The position numbers and the translations under genes are program-made. Below the pieces are notes generated by a model. The model was not told where the DNA came from, did not search any database, and saw only the letters and a program-made list of their open reading frames with translations. Source: Taudactylus pleione (lineage: Eukaryota; Chordata; Amphibia; Anura; Myobatrachidae). From it: DNA of 64,000 nt. Shown here piece by piece: positions 48,068 to 61,495 of the stretch. Location: NCBI GenBank assembly GCA_031769625.1, contig JAUIMM010000135.1, forward strand, positions 8,545,501 through 8,609,500, given 5' to 3'. The number at the start of each line of letters is the position of its first letter. The first letter of the stretch is position 1.

Positions 48068-50690
48068 CATTCTAACATCCATTATAACATTCTAACATCC
48101 ATAATAACATTCTAACATTCTAATATACATTCTAACATCCATTATAACATTCTAACATACATTCTAACATTCTAATATACATTCTAACATCAATTATAAC
48201 ATTCTAACATCCATTTTAATATTCTAATATACTTTCTAACATCCATTATAATATTCTAACATCCATTATAACATTCTAACATCCATTATAACATTCTAAT
48301 ATACATTCTAACATGCATTCTCACATACTTTATAACATTCTATTATACATTATAGCATCCATTATAACATTCTAACATCCATTCTAACATTCTAACATAC
48401 ATTATAACAATCTAATATACATTCGAACATCCATTATAACATTCTAACATACATTATAACATTCTAATATACATTCTAACATCCATTATAACATTCAAAC
48501 ATCCATAATAACATTCTAACATTCTAATATACATTCTAACATCCATTATAACATTCTAACATACATTCTAACATTCTAATATACATTCTAAAATCAATTA
48601 TAACATTCTAACATCCATTTTAACATTCTAATATACATTATAACATCCATTATAACATTCTAACATACATTATAACATGGTAACATACATTTTAACATTC
48701 TAATATACATTCTAACATCCATTATAACATTCTAACATACATTATAACAATCTAAAATACATTCTAACATCCATTATAACATTCTAACATACATTATAAC
48801 AATCTAATATAAATTCTAACATCCATTATAACATTCTAACATACATTATAATATTCTAATATACATTCTAACATCCATTATAACATTCTAACATCCATAA
48901 TAACATTCTAACATTCTAATATACATTCTAACATCCATTATAACATTCTAACATACATTCTAACATTCTAATATACATTCTAAGTTCCATTATAACATTT
49001 TAACATACATTATAACTTTCTAATATACATTCTAACATCCAATATAACATTCTAACATCCATAATAACATTCTAACATACATTATAACATTCTAATATAC
49101 ATTCTAACATCCATTATAACATTCTAACATACATTATAACAATCGAATATACATTCTAACATCCATTATAACATTCTAACATACATTATAACATTCTAAT
49201 ATACATTCTAACATCCATTATAACATTATAACATCCATAATAACGTTCTAACATACATTCTAACATTCTAATATACATTCTAACTTCCATTATAACATTC
49301 TAACATACATTCTAACATTCTAATATACATTCTAAAATCAATTATAACATTGTAACATCCTTTTTAACATTCTAGTATACATTATAACATCCATTATAAC
49401 ATTCTAACATACATTATAACATTCTAATATACATTCTAACATCCATTATAACATTCTAACATACATTATAACATTCTAATATACATTCTAACATCCATTA
49501 TAACATTCTAACAAACATTATAACTTTCTAATATACATTCTAACATACAATATAACATTCTAACATCCATAATAACATTCTAACATACATTCTAACATTC
49601 TAATATACTTTCTAACATCCATTATAACATTCTAACATACATTCTAACTTTCTAATATACATTCTAACATCCATTATAACATTCTAACAAACATTCTAAC
49701 ATTCTAATATACATTCTAAAATCAATTATAACATTCTATCATCCATTTTAACATTCTAATATACATTATAACATCCACTATAATATTCTAACATCCATTA
49801 TAACATTATAACATCCATAATAATTTTCTAATATACATTCTAACATCCATTATAACATTCTAACATACATTATAACATTCTAATATACATTATAACAACC
49901 ATTATAACATTCTAACATCCATTCTAAAATTCTAATATACATTATAACATCCATTATAACATTCTAACATCCATTGTAACATTCTAACATACATTATAAC
50001 AATCTAATATACATTCTAACATTATAATATACATTTTAACATACATTATAACATTCTAATATACATTCTAATATCCATTATAACATAATAACATACATTA
50101 TAACAATCCAGTATACATTCTAACATCCATTATAACATTCTAACATACATTATAACATGGTAACATACATTATAACATTCTAATATACATTCTAACATCC
50201 ATTATAACATTCTAACATACATTATACCATTAAAAAATACATTCTAACATCCATTATAACATTCTAACATACATAATAACATTCTAACATACATTCTAAC
50301 ATTCTAATATACATTCTAACATCCATAATAACATTCTAACATACATGCTAACATTTTAACATACATTCTAACATTCTAATATACATTTTAACATCCATTA
50401 TAACATTCTAACATCCATTCTAACATTCTAATATACATTCTAACATCAATTATAACATTCTAACATCCACTTTAATGTTCTAATATACATTCTAACATCC
50501 ATTATAATATTCTAACATCCATTATAACATTCTAACACCCAATATAACATTCTAATATACATTCTAACATGCATTCTAACATACATTATAACATTCTAAT
50601 ATACATTATAGCATCCATTCTAACATTCTAACATCCATTCTAACATTCTAATATACATTATAACATCCAATATAACATTGTAACATGCAT
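48068..50690 (+). repeat. 3748-bp-offset duplication, right copy
   Basis: This is the partner of 44320-46942. It carries module C copy 5 (aagttcc at 48982, cctttttaac at 49359; 377 bp) and the catggtaac words at 48679 and 50159. A few substitutions differ, such as actttctaac here against actttataac in the left copy. Confidence 0.86.
48982..49380 (+). repeat. Module C, copy 5
   Basis: The marker spacing is 377 bp, identical to the other four copies. It sits inside the right copy of the 3748-bp-offset duplication, so it is the youngest identifiable relative of copy 4. Confidence 0.82.
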
Positions 50691-53600
50691 TACAACATTC
50701 TAATATACATTCTAATATCCATTATAACATTAGAATATGCAATATAACATTCTAACATACATTATAACAATCTAATATACATTACAACATCCATTATAAC
50801 ATTCTAACATACATTATAACATTGTAATATACATTCTAATTTCCATTCTAACATATACCATACATTATAACAATCTAATATACATTCCAACATCCATTAT
50901 AACATTTTAATATACGTTTTAACATTCTAATATAGATTCTAACATCCATTATAACATTCTATCATACATTATAACATTCTAGTATACATTATAACATCTA
51001 TTATAACATTCTAATATACATTCTAATATCCGTTATAACATTCTAACATACATTATAACAATATAATATACATTCTAACATCCATTATAACATATACCAT
51101 ACATTATAACAATCTAATATACATTCTAACATCCATTATAACATTCTAACATACATTATAACATTCTAACATACATTATAACATTCTAATATACATTCTA
51201 ACATCCATTATAACATACTAACATACATTATAACAATCGAATATACATTCTAACATCCATTATAACATTCTAACATATATTATAACATTCTAATATACAT
51301 TCTAACATCCATTATAACATTCTAACATCCATAATAACATTCTAACATACATTCTAACATTCTAAAATACATTCTAACATCCATTATAACATTCTAACAT
51401 ACATTCTAACATTCTAATATACATTCTAAAATCAATTATAACATTCTAACATCCATTTTAACATTCTAATATACATTACAACATCCATTATAACATTCTA
51501 ACATACATTATAACATTCTAATATACATTCTAACATCAATTATAACATTCTAACGTACATTATTACAATCGAATATACATTCTAACATCCATTATAACAA
51601 TCGAATATACATTCTAACATCCATTATAACATTCTAACATACATTATAACATTCTAATATACATTCTAACATCCATTATAACATTTTAACATACATTATA
51701 ACATTCTAATATACACTCTAACATCCATTATAACATTTTAACATACATTATAACTTTCAAATATACATTCTAACATCCAATATAACATTCTAACATCCAT
51801 AATAACATTCAAACATACATTCTAACATTCCAATATACATTCTAACATCCATTATAACATTCTATCATACATTATAACATTCTAACATACATTATAACAT
51901 TCTAATATACATTCTAACATCCATTATAACATTCTAACATACATTATAACAATCGAATATACATTCTAACATCCATTATAATATTCTAACATACATTATA
52001 ACATTCTAATATACATTCTAACATCCATTATAACATTCCAACAAACATTATAACTTTCTAATATACATTCTAACATCCATTATAACATTCTAACATCCAT
52101 AATAACATTCTAACATACATTCTAACATTCTAATATACATTCTAACATCCATTATAACATTCTAACATACATTCTAACATTCTAATATACATTCTAAAAT
52201 CAATTATAACATTCTAACATCCATTTTAACATTCTATTATACATTCTAACATCCATTATAACATTCTAACGTACATTATTACAATCGAATATACATTCTA
52301 ACATCCATTATAACAATCGAATATACATTCTAACATCCATTATAACATTCTAACATACATTATAACATTCTAATATACATTCTAACATCCATTATAACAT
52401 TTTAACATACATTATAACATTCTAATATACATTCTAACATCCATTATAACATTTAACATACATTATAACAATCTAATATACATTCTAACATTAATTATAA
52501 CATTCTAACATACATTATAACATTCTAATATACATTCTAACATCCATTATAACATTCTAACATCCATAATAACATTCTAACATTCTAATATACATTCTAA
52601 CATCCATTATAACATTCTAACATACATTCTTACATTCTAATATACATTCTAACATCCATTATAACATTTTAACATACATTATAACTTTCTAATATACATT
52701 CTAACATCCAATATAACATTCTAACATCCATAATAACATTCTAACATACATTCTAACATTCCAATATACATTCTAACATCCATTATAACATTCTAACATA
52801 CATTATAACATTCTAATATACATTCTAACATCAATTATAACATTCTAACGTACATTATTACAATCGAATATACATTCTAACATCCATTATAACAATCGAA
52901 TATACATTCTAACATCCATTATAACATTCTAACATACATTATAACATTCTAATATACATTCTAACATCCATTATAACATTTTAACATACATTATAACATT
53001 CTAATATACACTCTAACATCCATTTTAACATTTTAACATACATTATAACTTTCAAATATACATTCTAACATCCAATATAACATTCTAACATCCATAATAA
53101 CATTCAAACATACATTCTAACATTCCAATATACATTCTAACATCCATTATAACATTCTATCATACATTATAACATTCTAACATACATTATAACATTCTAA
53201 TATACATTCTAACATCCATTATAACATTCTAACATACATTATAACAATCAAATATACATTCTAACATCCATTATAATATTCTAACATACATTATAACATT
53301 CTAATATACATTCTAACATCCATTATAACATTCCAACAAACATTATAACTTTCTAATATACATTCTAACATCCATTATAACATTCTAACATCCATAATAA
53401 CATTCTAACATACATTCTAACATTCTAATATACATTCTAACATCCATTATAACATTCTAACATACATTCTAACATTCTAATATACATTCTAAAATCAATT
53501 ATAACATTCTAACATCCATTTTAACATTCTATTATACATTCTAACATCCATTATAACATTCTAACGTACATTATTACAATCGAATATACATTCTAACATC

Positions 53601-54460
53601 CATTATAACAATCGAATATACATTCTAACATCCATTATAACATTCTAACATACATTATAACATTCTAATATACATTCTAACATCCATTATAACATTTTAA
53701 CATACATTATAACATTCTAATATACATTCTAACATCCATTATAACATTTAACATACATTATAAAAATCTAATATACATTCTAACATCCATTATAACATTC
53801 TAACATACATTATAACATTCTAATATACATTCTAACATCCATTATAACATTCTAACATCCATCATAACATTCTAACATTCTAATATACATTCTAACATCC
53901 ATTATAACATTCTAACATACATTCTTACATTCTAATATACATTCTAACATCCATTATAACATTTTAACTTACATTATAACTTTCTAATATACATTCTAAC
54001 ATCCAATATAACATTCTAACATCCATAATAACATTCTAACATACATTCTAACATTCCAATATACATTCTAACATCCATTATAACATTCTAACATACATTA
54101 TAACATTCTAATATACATTCTAACATCAATTATAACATTCTAACGTACATTATTACAATCGAATATACATTCTAACATCCATTATAACAATCGAATATAC
54201 ATTCTAACATCCATTATAACATTCTAACATACATTATAACATTCTAATATACATTCTAACATCCATTATAACATTTTAACATACATTATAACATTCTAAT
54301 ATACACTCTAACATCCATTTTAACATTTTAACATACATTATAACTTTCAAATATACATTCTAACATCCAATATAACATTCTAACATCCATAATAACATTC
54401 AAACATACATTCTAACATTCCAATATACATTCTAACATCCATTATAACATTCTAACATAC
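50000..54460 (+). repeat. 4.6-kb tandem duplication, left copy
   Basis: This segment matches about 54600-59080. Early markers are 4604 bp apart: gtatac at 50111/54715, gaatatgc at 50733/55337, ctagta at 50979/55583. Later ones are 4624 bp apart: acgtac words at 51554/56178, 52270/56894, 53565/58189. A 20-bp block present only in the right copy near 56.1 kb explains the change. Inside, module B repeats at 1295 bp (51554, 52849, 54144 and 52270, 53565). Confidence 0.88.
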
Positions 54461-54599
54461 ATTATAACATTCTAATATACATTCTAACATCCATTATAAC
54501 ATTCTAATGTACATTATTACAATCAAATATACATTCTAACATCCATTATAACAATCGAATATACATTCTAACATCCATTATAACATTCTAACATACATT

Positions 54600-57500
54600 A
54601 TAACAATCTAATATACATTCTAACATTATAATATACATTTTAACATACATTATAACATTCTAATATACATTCTAATATCCATTATAACATAATAACATAC
54701 ATTATAACAATCCAGTATACATTCTAACATCCATTATAACATTCTAACATACATTATAACATGGTAACATACATTATAACATTCTAATATACATTCTAAC
54801 ATCCATTATAACATTCTAACATACATTATACCATTAAAAAATACATTCTAACATCCATTATAACATTCTAACATACATAATATCATTCTAACATACATTC
54901 TAACATTCTAATATACATTCTAACATCCATAATAACATTCTAACATACATGCTAACATTTTAACATACATTCTAACATTCTAATATACATTTTAACATCC
55001 ATTATAACATTCTAACATCCATTCTAACATTCTAATATACATTCTAACATCAATTATAACATTCTAACATCCACTTTAATGTTCTAATATACATTCTAAC
55101 ATCCATTATAATATTCTAACATCCATTATAACATTCTAACACCCAATATAACATTCTAATATACATTCTAACATGCATTCTAACATACATTATAACATTC
55201 TAATATACATTATAGCATCCATTCTAACATTCTAACATCCATTCTAACATTCTAATATACATTATAACATCCAATATAACATTGTAACATGCATTACAAC
55301 ATAATAATATACATTCTAATATCCATTATAACATTCGAATATGCAATATAACATTCTAACATACATTATAACAATCTAATATACATTACAACATCCATTA
55401 TAACATTCTAACATACATTATAACATTCTAATATACATTCTAATATCCATTCTAACATATACCATACATTATAACAATCTAATATACATTCCAACATCCA
55501 TTATAACATTTTAATATACATTTTAACATTCTAATATACATTCTAACATCCATTATAACATTCTATCATACATTATAACATTCTAGTATACATTATAACA
55601 TCTATTATAACATTCTAATATACATTCTAATATCCGTTATAACATTCTAACATACATTATAACAATATAATATACATTCTAACATCCATTATAACATATA
55701 CCATACATTATAACAATCTAATATACATTCTAACATCCATTATAACATTCTAACATACATTATAACATTCTAACATACATTATAACATTCTAATATACAT
55801 TCTAACATCCATTATAACATACTAACATACATTATAACAATCGAATATACATTCTAACATCCATTATAACATTCTAACATATATTATAACATTCTAATAT
55901 ACATTCTAACATCCATTATAACATTCTAACATCCATAATAACATTCTAACATACATTCTAACATTCTAAAATACATTCTAACATCCATTATAACATTCTA
56001 ACATACATTCTAACATTCTAATATACATTCTAAAATCAATTATAACATTCTAACATCCATTTTAACATTCTAATATACATTACAACATCCATTATAACAT
56101 TCTAACATACATTATAACATTCTAACATACATTATAACATTCTAATATACATTCTAACATCAATTATAACATTCTAATGTACATTATTACAATCGAATAT
56201 ACATTCTAACATCCATTATAACAATCGAATATACATTCTAACATCCATTATAACATTCTAACATACATTATAACATTCTAATATACATTCTAACATCCAT
56301 TATAACATTTTAACATACATTATAACATTCTAATATACACTCTAACATCCATTATAACATTTTAACATACATTATAACTTTCAAATATACATTCTAACAT
56401 CCAATATAACATTCTAACATCCATAATAACATTCAAACATACATTCTAACATTCCAATATACATTCTAACATCCATTATAACATTCTATCATACATTATA
56501 ACATTCTAACATACATTATAACATTCTAATATACATTCTAACATCCATTATAACATTCTAACATACATTATAACAATCGAATATACATTCTAACATCCAT
56601 TATAATATTCTAACATACATTATAACATTCTAATATACATTCTAACATCCATTATAACATTCCAACAAACATTATAACTTTCTAATATACATTCTAACAT
56701 CCATTATAACATTCTAACATCCATAATAACATTCTAACATACATTCTAACATTCTAATATACATTCTAACATCCATTATAACATTCTAACATACATTCTA
56801 ACATTCTAATATACATTCTAAAATCAATTATAACATTCTAACATCCATTTTAACATTCTATTATACATTCTAACATCCATTATAACATTCTATCGTACAT
56901 TATTACAATCGAATATACATTCTAACATCCATTATAACAATCGAATATACATTCTAACATCCATTATAACATTCTAACATACATTATAACATTCTAATAT
57001 ACATTCTAACATCCATTATAACATTTTAACATACATTATAACATTCTAATATACATGCTAACATCCATTATAACATTTAACATACATTATAACAATCTAA
57101 TATACATTCTAACATCCATTATAACATTCTAACATACATTATAACATTCTAATATACATTCTAACATCCATTATAACATTCTAACATCCATAATAACATT
57201 CTAACATTCTAATATACATTCTAACATCCATTATAACATTCTAACATACATTCTTACATTCTAATATACATTCTAACATCCATTATAACATTTTAACATA
57301 CATTATAACTTTCTAATATACATTCTAACATCCAATATAACATTCTAACATCCATAATAACATTCTAACATACATTCTAACATTCCAATATACATTCTAA
57401 CATCCATTATAACATTCTAACATACATTATAACATTCTAGTATACATTCTAACATCAATTATAACATTCTAACGTACATTATTACAATCGAATATACATT

Positions 57501-59080
57501 CTAACATCCATTATAACAATCGAATATACATTCTAACATCCATTATAACATTCTAACATACATTATAACATTCTAATATACATTCTAACATCCATTATAA
57601 CATTTTAACATACATTATAACATTCTAATATACACTCTAACATCCATTTTAACATTTTAACATACATTATAACTTTCAAATATACATTCTAACATCCAAT
57701 ATAACATTCTAACATCCATAATAACATTCAAACATACATTCTAACATTCCAATATACATTCTAACATCCATTATAACATTCTATCATACATTATAACATT
57801 CTAACATACATTATAACATTCTAATATACATTCTAACATCCATTATAACATTCTAACATACATTATAACAATCGAATATACATTCTAACATCCATTATAA
57901 TATTCTAACATACATTATAACATTCTAATATACATTCTAACATCCATTATAACATTCCAACAAATATTATAACTTTCTAATATACATTCTAACATCCATT
58001 ATAACATTCTAACATCCATAATAACATTCTAACATACATTCTAACATTCTAATATACATTCTAACATCCATTATAACATTCTAACATACATTCTAACATT
58101 CTAATATACATTCTAAAATCAATTATAACATTCTAACATCCATTTTAACATTCTATTATACATTCTAACATCCATTATAACATTCTAACGTACATTATTA
58201 CAATCGAATATACATTCTAACATCCATTATAACAATCGAATATACATTCTAACATCCATTATAACATTCTAACATACATTATAACATTCTAATATACATT
58301 CTAACATCCATTATAACATTTTAACATACATTATAACATTCTAATATACATTCTAACATCCATTATAACATTTAACATACATTATAACAATCTAATATAC
58401 ATTCTAACATCCATTATAACATTCTAACATACATTATAACATTCTAATATACATTCTAACATCCATTATAACATTCTAACATCCATAATAACATTCTAAC
58501 ATTCTAATATACATTCTAACATCCATTATAACATTCTAACATACATTCTTACATTCTAATATACATTCTAACATCCATTATAACATTTTAACATACATTA
58601 TAACTTTCTAATATACATTCTAACATCCAATATAACATTCTAACATCCATAATAACATTCTAACATACATTCTAACATTCCAATATACATTCTAACATCC
58701 ATTATAACATTCTAACATACATTATAACATTCTAATATACATTCTAACATCATTTATAACATTCTAACGTACATTATTACAATCGAATATACATTCTAAC
58801 ATCCATTATAACAATCGAATATACATTCTAACATCCATTATAACATTCTAACATACATTATAACATTCTAATATACATTCTAACATCCATTATAACATTT
58901 TAACATACATTATAACATTCTAATATACACTCTAACATCCATTTTAACATTTTACCATACATTATAACTTTCAAATATACATTCTAACATCCAATATAAC
59001 ATTCTAACATCCATAATAACATTCAAACATACATTCTAACATTCCAATATACATTCTAACATCCATTATAACATTCTATC
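54600..59080 (+). repeat. 4.6-kb tandem duplication, right copy
   Basis: This is the right partner of 50000-54460, with the same internal 1295-bp periodicity (56178, 57473, 58768). It differs by the extra 20 bp near 56110-56130 and by scattered substitutions, including acgtac mutated to atgtac at 56178 and to tatcgtac near 56891. Similarity ends near 59080, where attctatcatac replaces attctaacatac. Confidence 0.87.
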
Positions 59081-59549
59081 ATACATTATAACATTCTAAC
59101 ATACATTCTAACATTCCAATATACATTCTAACATCCATTATAACATTCTAACATACATTCTAACATTCTAATATACATTCTAACATCCATAATAACATTC
59201 GAACATACATGTTAACATACTAACATACATTCTAACATTCTAATATACATTCTAACATCCATTATAACATTCTAACATCCATTCTAACATTCTAATATAC
59301 TTTCTAACATCAATTATAACATTCTAACATCCATTTTAATATTCTAATATACATTCTAACATCCATTATAATATTCTAACATCCATTATAACATTCTAAC
59401 ATCCAATATAACATTCTAATATACATTCTAATATGCATTCTAACATACATTATAACATTCTAATATACATTATAGCATCCATTCTAACATTCTAACATCC
59501 ATTCTAACATTCTAATATACATTATAACATCCAATATAACATTCTAACA

Positions 59550-60785
59550 TGCATTACAACATTCTAATATACATTCTAATATCCATTATAACATTCGAAC
59601 ATACAATATAACATTCGAACATACATTATAACAATCTAATATGCATTACAACATCCATTATAACATTCTAACATACATTATAACATTCTAATATACATTC
59701 TAATATCCATTCTAACATTCTAACATACATTATAACATTCTAATATACATTCTAACATCCATTATAACATATACCATACATTATAAAAATCTAATATACA
59801 TTCTAACATCCATTATAACATTCTAACATACATTATAACATTCTAATATACATTCTAATATCCATTATAATATTCTAACATACATTATAACATTCTAATA
59901 TACATTTTAACTTCCATTATAACATATACCATACATTATAACAATCTAATATACATTCTAACATACATTATAACATTTTAACATACATTTTAACATTCTA
60001 ATATACATTCTAACATCCATTATAACATTCTATCATACATTATAACATTCTAGTATACATTATAACATCTCTTATAACATTATAACATACATTCTAACAT
60101 TCTCATATACATTCTAACATCCATAATAACATTCTAACATACATTCTAACATTCTAACATCCATTGTAACACTCTAACATACATTCTAACATTCTAATAT
60201 ACATTCTAACATTCTAATATACATTTTAACATACATTATAACATTCTAATATACATCCTAATATCCATTATAACATAATAACATACATTATAAATTTCTA
60301 ATATACATTCTAACATCAATTATAACATTTTATCATACATTATAACAATCCAATATACATTCCAACATCCATTATAACATTCTAACATACATTATAACAA
60401 TCAAAAATACATTCTAACATCCATTATAACATTCTAACATACATAATAACATTCTAACATACATTCTAACATTCTAATATACATTCTAACATCCATAATA
60501 ACATTCTAACATACATGCTAACATTCTTCTCTACATTCTAACATTCTAATATACATTCTAACATCCATTATAACATTCTAACATCCATTCTAACATTCTA
60601 ATATACATTCTAACATCAATTATAACATTCTAACATCCATTTTAATATTCTAATATACTTTCTAACATCCATTATAATATTCTAACATCCATTATAACAT
60701 TCTAACATCCATTATAACATTCTAATATACATTCTAACATGCATTCTCACATACTTTGTAACATTCTATTATACATTATAGCATC
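59550..60785 (+). repeat. Module A, copy 7
   Basis: tgcattac (59550) to tcttctctac (60525) is 975 bp. It carries variants shared only with copy 8: a second gaacatac word, aatatgcattac near 59640 and catctctt at 60066. Confidence 0.88.
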
Positions 60786-61407
60786 CATTATAACATTCTA
60801 ACATCCATTCTAACATTCTAACATACATTATAACAATCTAATATACATTCTAACATCCATTATAACATTCTAACATACATTATAACATTCTAATATACAT
60901 TCTAACATCCATTATAACATTCTAACATCCATAATAACATTCTAACATTCTAATATACATTCTAACATCCATTATAACATTCTAACATACATTCTAACAT
61001 TCTAATATACATTCTAAAGTCAATTATAACATTCTAACATCCATTTTAACATTCTAATATACATTATAACATCCATTATAACATTCTAACATACATTATA
61101 ACATGGTAACATACATTATAACATTCTAATATACATTCTTACCTCCATTATAACATTCTAACATACATTATAACAATCTAAAATACATTCTAACATCCAT
61201 TATAACATTCTAACATACATTATAACAATCTAATATACATTCTAACATCCATTATAACATTCTAACATACATTATAACATTCTAATATACATTCTAACAT
61301 CCATTATAACATTCTAACATCCATAATAACATTCTAACATTCTAATATACATTCTAACATCCATTATAACATTCTAACATACATTCTAACATTCTAATAT
61401 ACATTCT

Positions 61408-61495
61408 AAGTTACATTATAACATTTTAACATACATTATAACTTTCTAATATACATTCTAACATCCAATATAACATTCTAACATCCATAATAACA
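61408..61495 (+). repeat. Module C, truncated copy
   Basis: The aagtt word at 61408 (here followed by acattataac rather than ccattataac) begins a module C. The sequence switches near 61495 to the start of the second 3126-bp copy, so the cctttttaac end is absent. This marks the junction of the tandem duplication. Confidence 0.75.

Larger units (their letters stand above)
58375..61495 (+). repeat. 3126-bp tandem duplication, left copy
   Basis: Fixed 3126-bp offsets are seen for attcttac (58545/61671), tgcattac (59550/62676), catctctt (60066/63192) and tcttctctac (60525/63651). Private variants such as taccatacattataac (near 58955), catctcttataac and catactttgtaac are shared by both copies, so this is one of the youngest duplications in the window. 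The unit joins the end of a module B run to a complete module A. Confidence 0.9.
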
